A stretch of DNA of 31,969 nt from an uncultured Lachnospiraceae bacterium (lineage in GTDB: Bacteria; Bacillota; Clostridia; Lachnospirales; Lachnospiraceae), in assembly GCA_910587715.1 (NCBI GenBank), contig CAJUMV010000043.1, positions 1-31,969 on the forward strand, in the 5' to 3' direction. This document shows, piece by piece, positions 1 to 7,775 of the stretch; the first letter of the stretch is position 1; each line of letters opens with the position of its first letter. The translations under genes and the position numbers were made by a program. Under the pieces are notes generated by a model. That model was not told where the DNA came from. It did not search any database and worked only from the letters and a program-made list of their open reading frames with translations.

Positions 1-6
1 CTCAAA

Positions 7-16
7 CCCTCCTTTC
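7..16 (-). promoter_or_regulatory. Ribosome binding site of a gene beginning off the left edge
   Basis: Read on the minus strand this is GAAAGGAGGG, a near-perfect Shine-Dalgarno sequence, followed by six bases to the window end. The start codon must lie just outside. From the usual Firmicute order after infA the gene is probably rpmJ (L36), but none of its coding sequence is visible. Confidence 0.7.
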
Positions 17-33
17 AAAAAAGACCGTTTTAC

Positions 34-62
34 ATTATAACACCAAATCCTGCCATTGGCAA
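34..62 (-). promoter_or_regulatory. Sigma-A promoter after infA (for rpmJ-rpsM-rpsK-rpsD-rpoA side)
   Basis: On the minus strand a -35 TTGCCA (57-62) and a perfect -10 TATAAT (34-39) are separated by exactly 17 bp. It lies in the 118-bp gap after infA and fires away from infA, with a predicted start near 27 and a short leader ending in the ribosome binding site at 7-16. A small palindrome (TGCCATTGGCA, 51-61) overlaps the -35. It would give the downstream alpha-operon genes transcription independent of the S10 promoter. Confidence 0.75.
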
Positions 63-118
63 GACTTTTTGTAAACTTTATATATCGTTCAATTTTGTGC
101 AATCATTTCTGCATGATC

Positions 119-337
119 TCACTTGTCTCTCCAAATGATTCTCCCTTTTGATAAATCATACGGAGACAATTCCAACGTTACCTTGTCACCGGGCAGGATG
201 CGGATGAAGTTCTGGCGCAGCTTACCGCTGATATGCGCAAGCACCACATGTCCGTTCTCCAGTTCCACCTGAAACATGGTATTGGGCAACTTTTCAATTA
301 CAGTTCCTTCAATCTCAATTACATCAGCCTTAGACAT
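119..337 (-). CDS. infA: Translation initiation factor IF-1
   Basis: 72 residues, the standard length of bacterial IF-1, which binds the 30S A site and helps select the initiator tRNA. The protein is a single S1-type OB fold. The IEIEGTVIEKLPNTMFQVEL start and the HISGKLRQNFIRILPGDKV core are the typical family blocks, and the sequence ends in the usual basic GRIIWRDK. The start codon lies inside the end of the preceding KOW gene (8-nt overlap), with a GAGAGGAAAG ribosome binding site just before it, so the two are translationally coupled. It is the last gene of this cluster before a new promoter. Confidence 0.97.
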   Translation of the reverse strand: MSKADVIEIEGTVIEKLPNTMFQVELENGHVVLAHISGKLRQNFIRILPGDKVTLELSPYDLSKGRIIWRDK

Positions 338-611
338 TTCTTTCCTCTCTTTCTTTCAGATACTCTTTGATGACTCTCTTTATTTCTAAATCGTCGAAAC
401 CACTCTCCGATTCCGGCATTCTTTTCTTTTTAATGAGCTGTACATGCTTTTTATTTTTCCGCTTCGGGCGTTCCACCGTTCTGCTTCTGCCGTCGGCTGC
501 ATATATATATTCGCCGTCCTCCCGTATGATGACATACACGGAGTCCTTGTCATGCCCCGCCTTGGATGTGGCAAGCATTCCCACGATATTTTCATCCATA
601 TTCAAATCCAT
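330..611 (-). CDS. KOW-domain RNA-binding protein (L14e-like)
   Basis: 93 residues. The N-terminal part (about residues 8-45, IVGMLATSKAGHDKDSVYVI) resembles the KOW/SH3-like barrel of the small Firmicute proteins annotated as KOW-domain RNA-binding proteins, placed between map and infA in Clostridia. The middle is strongly basic (RPKRKNKKHVQLIKKKR), as expected for RNA contact, and the C-terminal 25 residues look helical and charged. It starts 10 bp after map with a modest TAGGTAGAG ribosome binding site and overlaps infA. A ribosome-associated role is inferred from position; the exact function is not known to me. A second in-frame ATG at 599 is possible but has no binding site. Confidence 0.8.
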   Translation of the reverse strand: MDLNMDENIVGMLATSKAGHDKDSVYVIIREDGEYIYAADGRSRTVERPKRKNKKHVQLIKKKRMPESESGFDDLEIKRVIKEYLKEREERNV

Positions 612-621
612 CTCTACCTAT

Positions 622-1374
622 TTATAATGTTAAGATCTCCGGCTCCCCGTCCGTCACCAGCACCGTATTCTCATAATGTGCGGAAAGCGAGCGGTCTGCC
701 GACACTACCGTCCATTCATCATCCAGCCAGTCTACCTCGCCCGTGCCAATATTGATCATCGGCTCGATTGCAAGCGTCATACCGGCTTTTAAGCGTATTC
801 CCCTTCGTCTCTGGGGAAAATTCGGTATATTCGGTGGCTCATGAAGCTTCGTTCCTATGCCGTGCCCCACCAGGTCGTGTACGATGCCGTAACCGTGGGG
901 AATGACATAATCCGCAATGGCATTGGAGATATCATGCAGATGTTTTCCGGCGCTTGCCATCCGGATTCCCCGAAAGAAGCTCTCCCTTGTCACCTCAATC
1001 AACTTCTCCGCGTCCGGGCTGATCCGCCCCACACCGTAAGTCCTTGCAGCGTCCGAATGATAGCCCCGATAAATCAGTCCCGTATCCAGACTCACGATAT
1101 CGCCTTCCTTAAGGATTCGCTCCGGTCTGGGGATCCCATGTACGACCTCCTCGTTCACGGAGACACAGACGCTCGCGGGATAGCCTTCATAATGCAGGAA
1201 ATTAGGCGTGCAGCCATATCCCCGAATCAGTTCCTCGCATACCGTGTCAATCTCCTTTGTGGAGACGCCGGGACGTATCGTCTTTGCAAGCTCCTCATGC
1301 ACGCGGGCGAGCAGCCTGCCCGCCTCGCGCATTTTTTCGATTTCTTCTGCCGATTTGATCGTGACCGCAGCCAT
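622..1374 (-). CDS. map: Methionine aminopeptidase, type I
   Basis: Removes the N-terminal methionine from nascent proteins in the cytoplasm. At 250 residues it has the normal type Ia length. The five metal ligands of the pita-bread fold are all present: D97, D108, H171, E204 and E235, together with H79, which helps bind substrate. The GHGIG and LAIEPMINIG blocks are canonical. It follows adk by 10 bp, the usual secY-adk-map order, with an AAAGGGGCGG ribosome binding site. No N-terminal zinc-finger extension is present. Confidence 0.97.
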   Translation of the reverse strand: MAAVTIKSAEEIEKMREAGRLLARVHEELAKTIRPGVSTKEIDTVCEELIRGYGCTPNFLHYEGYPASVCVSVNEEVVHGIPRPERILKEGDIVSLDTGLIYRGYHSDAARTYGVGRISPDAEKLIEVTRESFFRGIRMASAGKHLHDISNAIADYVIPHGYGIVHDLVGHGIGTKLHEPPNIPNFPQRRRGIRLKAGMTLAIEPMINIGTGEVDWLDDEWTVVSADRSLSAHYENTVLVTDGEPEILTL

Positions 1375-1384
1375 ATCCGCCCCT

Positions 1385-2026
1385 TTATCCTAATATCTCT
1401 TTAATCGCCTGAAATACATCCTGCATATCCTGCGTGCCGTCCACGCTTCGCAGCACACCCTTCGCCTTATAAAACTCGAGCAAAGGCGCTGTCTGCTCCT
1501 GATATACCTGCAGACGCTTTCCCACCGTCTCCGGCTTATCGTCGTCACGCAGCACAAGCTCCTGTCCGCACGCATCACAGATTCCCTCTTTCTTCGGGGG
1601 CACATGCTCGATATGATAAGTCGCGCCGCAGGATGTGCACGCGCGTCTGCCGCCCATTCTGCGGATGATATTCTCATCCGGCACCTCCACGTCAATCGCG
1701 TAGTCAATCTTGTCACCCAGTTTATTCAGCGCGTCTTCCAGCACCTCCGCCTGTGGAATCGTTCTCGGAAACCCGTCCAGTACGTAGCCGTTTTTGCAGT
1801 CATCCTGCGCCACCCTGTCAAGGAAAATGCGCACCGTCAGCTCGTCAGGCACCAGAAGTCCCTGATCCATATATTTCTTCGCTTCCATACCGAGCTCCGT
1901 TCCGTTCTTAATATTCAGACGGAACATATCTCCCGTTGAAATATGTGGGATTTTATAGCTTTCGGCAATCATTTTCGCCTGTGTTCCTTTTCCGGCGCCG
2001 GGTGCGCCCAGCATTATAATCTTCAT
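1385..2026 (-). CDS. adk: Adenylate kinase (long, zinc-binding LID form)
   Basis: Interconverts ATP + AMP and 2 ADP. The P-loop GAPGAGKGT is at residues 7-15 and the DGFPRT AMP/nucleotide block is intact. The 213-residue length and the inserted LID domain identify the long form. The LID carries CTSC and, about 20 residues later, CDAC, which is the four-cysteine structural zinc site common in Gram-positive adenylate kinases. The gene lies between secY and map. The 83-bp gap from secY contains a hairpin listed separately, which may change the level of adk and map relative to the ribosomal genes. Confidence 0.97.
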   Translation of the reverse strand: MKIIMLGAPGAGKGTQAKMIAESYKIPHISTGDMFRLNIKNGTELGMEAKKYMDQGLLVPDELTVRIFLDRVAQDDCKNGYVLDGFPRTIPQAEVLEDALNKLGDKIDYAIDVEVPDENIIRRMGGRRACTSCGATYHIEHVPPKKEGICDACGQELVLRDDDKPETVGKRLQVYQEQTAPLLEFYKAKGVLRSVDGTQDMQDVFQAIKEILG

Positions 2027-2062
2027 CTCTTACCTCTCCCATAGCATATGACACAGACGCAA

Positions 2063-2097
2063 GGTTAGGGACGTGCCGATTATCTGCCGTCCCTACC
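2063..2097 (-). promoter_or_regulatory. Hairpin between secY and adk
   Basis: AGGGACG (2067-2073) pairs with CGTCCCT (2088-2094), and GGT/ACC (2063-2065 and 2095-2097) extends the stem across a one-base bulge. On the minus-strand transcript it is not followed by a U-run, so it is unlikely to be a complete intrinsic terminator. It may be a partial attenuator, a processing site or a stabilising 3' end for the upstream message. Confidence 0.5.
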
Positions 2098-2109
2098 TGT
2101 CTTTGTCTT

Positions 2110-3423
2110 TTAGTCGTTTAAAAAGCCCTTATAGTTACGGACAAGCATCTGTGACTCAATCTGCTTAACCGTCTCCAGCACCACGCTGACAATAATGATC
2201 AGGCTGGTCCCGCCGAAAGATACCTGTGCGCCAAACACACCGTTAAAGAAGTAAGGCACCACACATACAATCGTAAGACCGACCGCTCCGATGAACACAA
2301 TATAATTCAGGAGCTTCGCCAGATAATCGCTGGTAGGCTTACCGGGTCTAATACCGGGAATAAATCCGCCCTGCCTCTTCATGTTGTCCGCAATCTCCAT
2401 CGGATTAAAGGTGATGGATGTATAGAAATAGGCGAAGAATATCACCAATAAAATATACACCACCAGACCGATTGAATAAACGAGATGCTCCGGATTACAC
2501 CAGTAGTTAGAGTTAAGCCCTCTCAGGATTTCACCCCAAACGCCGGTTCCGTTCACATTAAACAGGGAACAGATCACTACCGGAAGCTGCATCAGGGACG
2601 ATGCGAAGATGACGGGAATCACGCCCGAGGTATTTACCTTCAGCGGAATGTTCGTTGTCTGTCCGCCCACCATCTTTCTGCCCTGCACCTTCTTCGCGTA
2701 CTGCACCGGAATCTTGCGCACACCGTCATTTAATACAATGACCAGCACTACCATCAGTACGATGATCGCAATGATAATGATCGCTGCCACCACACCTTTA
2801 GCAATGGATCTGCCGATCACAAACTGCTCAAAGAGCTGTGTGATATCCTGCGGCATACGGGAGAGAATGTTGATCGTCAGCACGATGGAAATACCGTTGC
2901 CGACACCGTTCTCCGTAATCCGCTCACCTATCCACATCAGAAACGCGCTGCCCGCCGTGAGTGCCGCTATAACTGTGATGACATTCATCACATTGTAGGT
3001 CTCGAGCAGTCCCTGCCGTCCGAAACCAATCGCCATAACGCCGGACTCAATCAAGGCAAGCGCAACTGTCACATATCTCGTAATAGATGCGATCTTCTTC
3101 CGTCCGTCCGCACCGTCTCTCTGCATCTCCTCCAGCTTCGGAATCGCAATCGTCATCAGCTGCATGATGATAGAGGACGTAATATACGGCGTGATGTTAA
3201 GCGCCAGAACGGACATATTCAGGAAGGAGCCACCCGTAAAAGCATCAAAGAAATTAAATGCGTCACCGGTCTGGCTCTCGAACCATCTTGCAAAATAGGT
3301 TCTGTCCACACCCGGCACGGGGAGCTGTGACCCAAGACGGATCACAACCAACATGAGAAATGTAAAGAAAATTTTATTTCTAATTTCTTTAATCTTAAAT
3401 GCATTTTTTAGGGTTGTAAACAT
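2110..3423 (-). CDS. secY: Protein translocase subunit SecY
   Basis: Channel subunit of the SecYEG translocon in the cell membrane. The 437-residue length is normal, and about ten strongly hydrophobic segments can be followed, starting at KIFFTFLMLVVIRLGSQLPV. Recognisable SecY blocks are the plug region just after the first helix (PGVDRTYFARWF), NGISIVLTINI and the cytoplasmic loop FNPMEIADNMKRQGGFIPGI, with RPGKPTSDYL. Its ATG overlaps the rplO stop by one base (TAATG), so translation is coupled to L15, the usual end of the spc gene order. A hairpin and then adk follow. Confidence 0.98.
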   Translation of the reverse strand: MFTTLKNAFKIKEIRNKIFFTFLMLVVIRLGSQLPVPGVDRTYFARWFESQTGDAFNFFDAFTGGSFLNMSVLALNITPYITSSIIMQLMTIAIPKLEEMQRDGADGRKKIASITRYVTVALALIESGVMAIGFGRQGLLETYNVMNVITVIAALTAGSAFLMWIGERITENGVGNGISIVLTINILSRMPQDITQLFEQFVIGRSIAKGVVAAIIIIAIIVLMVVLVIVLNDGVRKIPVQYAKKVQGRKMVGGQTTNIPLKVNTSGVIPVIFASSLMQLPVVICSLFNVNGTGVWGEILRGLNSNYWCNPEHLVYSIGLVVYILLVIFFAYFYTSITFNPMEIADNMKRQGGFIPGIRPGKPTSDYLAKLLNYIVFIGAVGLTIVCVVPYFFNGVFGAQVSFGGTSLIIIVSVVLETVKQIESQMLVRNYKGFLND

Positions 3424-3863
3424 TAGATCACCTCTGCTGTTCCACCAAGTGCCTCGATTTTTTCCTTCGCGGATGCGCTGAAAGCATTTACTTTCACGTC
3501 AAGCTTCTTAGTCAGTTCTCCGTGTCCAAGGATCTTGACACCGTCGCGGGGATTCTTTACGATACCTTTTGCGATCAATGTCTCTACATCAACCGTCATA
3601 CCATTGTCGAACGCCTCAAGCGCGCTCAGATTGATAGCCACGATTTCCTTTGTATTTCTGTTGGTAAAACCTCTCTTGGGAAGACGTCTGTACAGGGGCA
3701 TCTGGCCACCCTCAAACCCCGCTCTGGGCGCGCCGGAACGTGCCTTCTGACCTTTATGACCCTTACCGGCTGTCTTGCCGTTCCCGGAACCATGTCCACG
3801 GCCTCTTCTAAAATTATCGCTGTGCACAGAGCCCTCCGCAGGTCTTAAATTCGATAATTCCAT
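3423..3863 (-). CDS. rplO: 50S ribosomal protein L15
   Basis: 146 residues. The glycine- and basic-rich N-terminal arm (GRGHGSGNGKTAGKGHKGQK) threads into 23S rRNA, and the globular part contains the conserved GFEGGQMPLYRRLPKRGFTN block. It lies 14 bp after rpmD with an AGGAGGTGTGATAG ribosome binding site region and is coupled to secY by a one-base stop/start overlap. Confidence 0.98.
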   Translation of the reverse strand: MELSNLRPAEGSVHSDNFRRGRGHGSGNGKTAGKGHKGQKARSGAPRAGFEGGQMPLYRRLPKRGFTNRNTKEIVAINLSALEAFDNGMTVDVETLIAKGIVKNPRDGVKILGHGELTKKLDVKVNAFSASAKEKIEALGGTAEVI

Positions 3864-3877
3864 CTATCACACCTCCT

Positions 3878-4078
3878 TTATGCCTCTTCCACTTTGACCA
3901 TATGTCTTACTCTCTGGATCTGGCCTCTGGTTGCCGCATTGTCAGGCAGTTCCACTGTCTGATGAAGCTTCCGAAGTCCCATAGCCGCTACTGTAGCGCG
4001 AGCCTTGGGCACCTGACCGATCGTAGATCTGACTAAAGTGATCTTTAATTTTTTAGCTGCCTCTTTCTTCGCTGCCAT
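3878..4078 (-). CDS. rpmD: 50S ribosomal protein L30
   Basis: 66 residues when started at the ATG at 4078, preceded by AGGAGGAAATAAA. An in-frame ATG nine codons upstream (4105) would overlap rpsE and has no good ribosome binding site. The first residues after the start (AAKKEAAKKL) form a slightly longer basic N-terminus than the usual roughly 60-residue L30. The core block KLKITLVRSTIGQVPKARAT and LRKLHQTVELPDNAATRGQI are typical of the bacterial L30 ferredoxin-like fold. Confidence 0.96.
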   Translation of the reverse strand: MAAKKEAAKKLKITLVRSTIGQVPKARATVAAMGLRKLHQTVELPDNAATRGQIQRVRHMVKVEEA

Positions 4079-4097
4079 TTTATTTCCTCCTGATCTG

Positions 4098-4607
4098 TTA
4101 TGCACGAATCTCTTCTACGGATTTGCCACGGTTTTTAGCCACTTCCTCAGGAGTCTTTAACTGGCTTAAGCCTGTGATCGTAGCCAAAACCACGTTCTGC
4201 TTATTGTTGGACCCCAGGGATTTGGTACGGATATTCTTGATGCCTGCAAGCTCGCAAACCACACGGGCAGGACCGCCGGCGATGATACCGGTACCTTCCG
4301 GAGCTCTCTTCAACAATACGGAAGCAGAGCCATATTTTCCGACAAAATCATGCGTGATACTGTTCTTCTCATCCAGTGCAACGCAAACCATATTCTTGAT
4401 CGCATCTTCCTTGCCCTTACGGATCGCTTCAGGGATTTCAGTCGCTTTGCCCAGGCCTGCACCGACATGGCCGTTGCTGTCACCGACTACAACAAGCGCT
4501 GTGAAGCGCATGTTACGACCACCCTTGACAACCTTGGTTACACGCTTGATTGTCACAACTTTCTCAGTGAGTTCTAACTGACTTACGTCAATATTTGTAC
4601 GTCTCAT
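4098..4607 (-). CDS. rpsE: 30S ribosomal protein S5
   Basis: 169 residues, standard length. It has the N-terminal double-stranded RNA-binding fold (VVTIKRVTKVVKGGRNMRFT, then VVGDSNGHVGAGLGKA) and the C-terminal domain with RAPEGTGIIAGGPARVVCEL. S5 sits at the back of the 30S body near the decoding site and affects fidelity. The KGGR loop, where spectinomycin-resistance changes occur in other bacteria, looks wild type. The 18-bp gap to rplR holds the ribosome binding site. Confidence 0.98.
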   Translation of the reverse strand: MRRTNIDVSQLELTEKVVTIKRVTKVVKGGRNMRFTALVVVGDSNGHVGAGLGKATEIPEAIRKGKEDAIKNMVCVALDEKNSITHDFVGKYGSASVLLKRAPEGTGIIAGGPARVVCELAGIKNIRTKSLGSNNKQNVVLATITGLSQLKTPEEVAKNRGKSVEEIRA

Positions 4608-4625
4608 GTGATCTTTTCTCCCTTC

Positions 4626-4994
4626 CTAGAATTCCAGGCCAGCTTCTCTGGCCGCGTCCGCTAATGCTGCAATCTTGCCCTGGTATATGAAACCGCCTCT
4701 GTCAAAAACTACGGTTTTAATGCCTTTTTCAAGCGCTCTCTTAGCGATCACTGTTCCTACATATGCTGCCGCTTCAACGTCATTGGTCTTCTTAAGCTCG
4801 CTTCCAACGCTCTTCTCGAGAGTGGATGCGGATACTAAGGTATTTCCCACTGTATCGTCAATAATTTGAGCATACATATGATTATTACTTCTAAACACAG
4901 CCAGACGAGGTCTTTCAGCTGTACCGCTGAAACGGTTACGCATTCTGTTGTGTTTCTTTACACGAACTTTTTGTCTCGATTCTTTCTTAACCAT
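4626..4994 (-). CDS. rplR: 50S ribosomal protein L18
   Basis: 122 residues from the ATG at 4994. Two ATGs sit two codons apart (5000 and 4994); the AAGGAG ribosome binding site is 9 nt from the second but only 3 nt from the first, and MVKKESRQKVRVKKH aligns better with the family start. L18 binds 5S rRNA in the central protuberance; the basic N-terminus and the TAERPRLAVFRSNNHMYAQI block are typical, with the C-terminal DRGGFIYQGKIAALADAARE. Confidence 0.95.
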   Translation of the reverse strand: MVKKESRQKVRVKKHNRMRNRFSGTAERPRLAVFRSNNHMYAQIIDDTVGNTLVSASTLEKSVGSELKKTNDVEAAAYVGTVIAKRALEKGIKTVVFDRGGFIYQGKIAALADAAREAGLEF

Positions 4995-5014
4995 TTCCAT
5001 ACTCTCCTTATCTG

Positions 5015-5557
5015 TTATTTCTTACCAGTCTTACCAACTTTACGTCTGATTGTCTCATCGGCATACTTGATGCCCTTGCCCTTATAAGGCTCAGGACGTC
5101 TCTTGTCTCTGATTTCAGCCGCAAACTGACCTACTTTTTCTTTATCGATGCCCTTGACGATGATCAGATTCTGTCCATCCACAACTGTCTCGATGCCTTC
5201 AGGGTCTGTCATCTCCACGGGGTGGGAGTATCCTAAGTTGAGTGTCAGCTTCTTGCCGGACTTAGCGGCTCTGTAACCGACGCCGTTTACCTCCAGCTTC
5301 TTCTCAAAGCCGTCCGTCACACCGACCACCATATTGTGGATCAGTGTTCTTGTCAAACCGTGAAAGGATTTCATCTTCTTTAAGTCGTTCGGTCTCGAAA
5401 CCAGAACCTGATCGCCTTCCACCTTAATTTCCATCTCTGCCGGGAGCGTTCTCTCAAGCGTTCCCTTGGGACCTTTTACAGTCACTTTATTATTTTCTGC
5501 AACCTCCACAGTCACACCTGCGGGGATCGCGATTGGCATTCTTCCTATCCGTGACAT
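5015..5557 (-). CDS. rplF: 50S ribosomal protein L6
   Basis: 180 residues, with two tandem copies of the L6 fold (about residues 10-80 and 90-165). The start MSRIGRMPIAIPAGV and the C-terminal RRPEPYKGKGIKYADE signature, which contacts the sarcin-ricin region and the factor-binding site, are conserved. It follows rpsH by 21 bp with an AGGAGGTACGGGC ribosome binding site. Confidence 0.98.
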   Translation of the reverse strand: MSRIGRMPIAIPAGVTVEVAENNKVTVKGPKGTLERTLPAEMEIKVEGDQVLVSRPNDLKKMKSFHGLTRTLIHNMVVGVTDGFEKKLEVNGVGYRAAKSGKKLTLNLGYSHPVEMTDPEGIETVVDGQNLIIVKGIDKEKVGQFAAEIRDKRRPEPYKGKGIKYADETIRRKVGKTGKK

Positions 5558-5578
5558 GCCCGTACCTCCTTTTTCTAT

Positions 5579-5980
5579 TTACCATACGAAGGCGAGTACC
5601 TCGCCGCCTACCTGAAGCTCTCTTGCCTTTTTGTCGGTCACAACGCCCTGGTTTGTGGAAATAATTGCCACACCAAGACCCCCGAGCACTCTGGGCAGTT
5701 CTTCCTTACCTGCATAAACACGAAGACCAGGCTTGGAAATTCTCTTGATGCCGGAAATGATCTTATCGTTCTTGTCTTCTCCATATTTTAAGGTGATATG
5801 GATGGTCTTGAAACTGCCGTTCTCGATCACATCAAATTTTCTGATATACCCTTCCTCTAAGAGAATCTGCGCGATAGCCAGCTTCATCTTGGATGAGGGC
5901 ACATCCACTGTATCATGCTTCGCAGTATTTGCATTACGGATTCTCGTAAGCATATCTGCAATCGGATCGCTCATTGTCAT
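5579..5980 (-). CDS. rpsH: 30S ribosomal protein S8
   Basis: 133 residues. The N-terminal MSDPIADMLTRIRNANTAKH and the C-terminal GVVTDKKARELQVGGEVLAF are the family signatures; the C-terminal half binds 16S helix 21. In E. coli S8 is the translational repressor of the spc operon; whether that control exists here cannot be judged, and I see no obvious copy of the helix 21 mimic. AGGAGG lies 7 nt before the first ATG. A second ATG two codons later is less well spaced. Confidence 0.97.
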   Translation of the reverse strand: MTMSDPIADMLTRIRNANTAKHDTVDVPSSKMKLAIAQILLEEGYIRKFDVIENGSFKTIHITLKYGEDKNDKIISGIKRISKPGLRVYAGKEELPRVLGGLGVAIISTNQGVVTDKKARELQVGGEVLAFVW

Positions 5981-6026
5981 GATTTTTCCTCCTATAAAAT
6001 AAACTTAAGAAATTCTTCTCGCTTTG

Positions 6027-6212
6027 TTACCAGCTAGCTTTCTTAACGCCGGGAATCTGTCCCTTATATGCTAACTCACGGAAACAGATTCTGCAGATTC
6101 CGTACTTTCTCAAATAAGCATGTGGACGACCACAGATTTTGCAGCGGTTGTACGCTCTCACAGCGAATTTCGGTTTGCGCTGCTGTTTGATCTTCATTGC
6201 TGTCTTAGCCAT
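6027..6212 (-). CDS. rpsN: 30S ribosomal protein S14, zinc-binding (type Z)
   Basis: 61 residues, the short zinc form of S14, not the roughly 90-100 residue zinc-free paralogue. CKIC and CRIC (about residues 24-27 and 40-43) supply the four zinc ligands; GRPHAYLRKYGICRICFREL is the family block. It assembles into the 30S head. It is the only S14 in this window; if a zinc-free paralogue exists elsewhere it would normally be under zinc control. Confidence 0.97.
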   Translation of the reverse strand: MAKTAMKIKQQRKPKFAVRAYNRCKICGRPHAYLRKYGICRICFRELAYKGQIPGVKKASW

Positions 6213-6226
6213 GAACTTACCTCCTT

Positions 6227-6769
6227 CTATTTGGCGAATGGCATATTAAATAATCGTAACAACTCACGGGCTTCTTCATCCGTCTTGGCTGTGGTGACGA
6301 AGATAATGTCCATACCTCTCACCTTATCAACCTTATCGTACTCGATTTCAGGGAAGATGATCTGCTCCTTGATACCAAGTGCATAGTTACCTCTGCCATC
6401 GAAGGAATTCGCGCTCACACCTCTGAAGTCACGCACACGGGGAAGCGCCAGATTTACAAGCCTGTCTAAAAACTCATACATCTTATCGCCGCGAAGCGTA
6501 GTCTTACAGCCAATCGACTGTCCCTCTCTGATCTTGAAGTTTGCGATGGAATGCTTCGCTTTTGTGATAATCGCTTTCTGACCGGTAATGGTCTCCATAT
6601 CACTCACAGCCGACTCTAACACCTTCGCGTTCTCCTTCGCTTCACCGACGCCCATGTTAACCACAATCTTGTCAAGCTTCGGAACTTCCATGACATTTTT
6701 ATATCCAAACTTTTTGACCATAGCATCTACGATCTCGTTTTTATACATCTCTTTCAGTCTACTACTCAA
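6227..6769 (-). CDS. rplE: 50S ribosomal protein L5, TTG start
   Basis: 180 residues, binding 5S rRNA and touching the P-site tRNA. The blocks KIVVNMGVGEA and MYEFLDRLVNLALPRVRDFRG are canonical. The first codon that gives a full-length family N-terminus (SSRLKEMYKNEIV) is TTG at 6767-6769; an AAGGAG ribosome binding site lies about 10 nt before it. The next ATG (6748) would remove seven residues that align with other L5 proteins. TTG initiation is unusual for such a highly expressed gene. Confidence 0.95.
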   Translation of the reverse strand: MSSRLKEMYKNEIVDAMVKKFGYKNVMEVPKLDKIVVNMGVGEAKENAKVLESAVSDMETITGQKAIITKAKHSIANFKIREGQSIGCKTTLRGDKMYEFLDRLVNLALPRVRDFRGVSANSFDGRGNYALGIKEQIIFPEIEYDKVDKVRGMDIIFVTTAKTDEEARELLRLFNMPFAK

Positions 6770-6793
6770 CGCTTTGGATCTCCTTTCTCAGAT

Positions 6794-7105
6794 TTAGTCT
6801 ACGATGTCGCCCGTGGACTTGGCATAACGTACTTTCTTGCCGTTCTCGATTTTGAAACCGATTCTGGTCGCTTTGCCCTTGTGAACGTACATCACATTGG
6901 AAGCATCAATGGGAGCTTCCTTCTGAACAATGCCTCCGGTCTGATTCGCTACGGAAGGCTTCTCATGCTTTGTAATCTTATTGATTCCTTCCACAATGAC
7001 CTTGTTGTTCTTTTTATCTACGGAAACTACCTTGCCTTCTTTGTCTTTATCCTTGCCGGCGATCACCTTGACCGTATCGCCCTTCTTAATCTTAAACATT
7101 GACAT
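6794..7105 (-). CDS. rplX: 50S ribosomal protein L24
   Basis: 103 residues. The N-terminal KOW motif (KIKKGDTVKVIAGKDKDKEG) is clear, followed by the conserved GINKITKHEKPSVANQTGGI. L24 is one of the first proteins to bind 23S rRNA and sits near the tunnel exit. TAGGAGG lies 7 nt before the first of two closely spaced ATGs, which fixes the start at 7105. Confidence 0.97.
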   Translation of the reverse strand: MSMFKIKKGDTVKVIAGKDKDKEGKVVSVDKKNNKVIVEGINKITKHEKPSVANQTGGIVQKEAPIDASNVMYVHKGKATRIGFKIENGKKVRYAKSTGDIVD

Positions 7106-7116
7106 ACCGGCACCTC

Positions 7117-7485
7117 CTATAATACTTCCGGAGCCAGTGAAACAATTTTCATAAACTGTTTATCACGAAGCTCTCTTGCTACTGGTCCAAAAATACGGGT
7201 TCCTCTGGGAGTCTTATCATCTTTGATAATAACAGCAGCATTTTCGTCAAATCTGATATAAGATCCGTCTTTACGTCTTGCGCCCTTTACGGTACGCACA
7301 ACAACAGCCTTCACGACATCGCCTTTTTTTACAACGCCGCCTGGTGTTGCATCTTTGACCGTAGCGACAATCGTATCGCCAATACGCGCATATCTTCTTG
7401 TAGATCCGCCCATAACTCTGATGCACAGGAGTTCTTTTGCACCGGTGTTATCAGCAACCTTCAATCTGCTTTCCTGTTGAATCAT
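7117..7485 (-). CDS. rplN: 50S ribosomal protein L14
   Basis: 122 residues, the invariant length. The start MIQQESRLKVADNTGAKELL and the end IVSLAPEVL match the family, with RYARIGDTIVATVKDATPGG between them. L14 lies at the subunit interface, where it contributes to bridges with 16S rRNA and to the docking site of the silencing factor RsfS. The 15-bp gap from rpsQ contains an AAAAGGAGAA ribosome binding site. Confidence 0.98.
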   Translation of the reverse strand: MIQQESRLKVADNTGAKELLCIRVMGGSTRRYARIGDTIVATVKDATPGGVVKKGDVVKAVVVRTVKGARRKDGSYIRFDENAAVIIKDDKTPRGTRIFGPVARELRDKQFMKIVSLAPEVL

Positions 7486-7500
7486 GTTATCTTCTCCTTT

Positions 7501-7755
7501 TTACTTAGCTTTCTCAACGATCTCGACAAGTCTCCATCTCTTATCCTTGGACAAAGGCCTTGTCTCCATCACCTTAACGGTATCGCCGATATTGCACTCG
7601 TTGTTCTCGTCGTGTGCCTTTAACTTGTAAGTCTTTTTAACGATTTTCTTGTAAAGCGGATGCTTTACGTGATCCTCAATCGCCACCACGATGGTTTTAT
7701 CCATTTTATTGCTTGTAACCTTACCGGTACGAGTTTTTCTAAGATTTCTTTCCAC
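7501..7755 (-). CDS. rpsQ: 30S ribosomal protein S17, GTG start
   Basis: 84 residues, OB fold, an early 16S-binding protein. MERNLRKTRTGKV, the basic loop MDKTIVVAIEDHVKHPLYKK and CNIGDTVKVMETRPLSKDKR are family blocks. The initiation codon is GTG (7753-7755), with GGAG nine bases upstream; no ATG is available at the expected N-terminus. It follows rpmC by 20 bp. Confidence 0.96.
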   Translation of the reverse strand: MERNLRKTRTGKVTSNKMDKTIVVAIEDHVKHPLYKKIVKKTYKLKAHDENNECNIGDTVKVMETRPLSKDKRWRLVEIVEKAK

Positions 7756-7775
7756 GATTTGTCTCTCCTTTCCGC

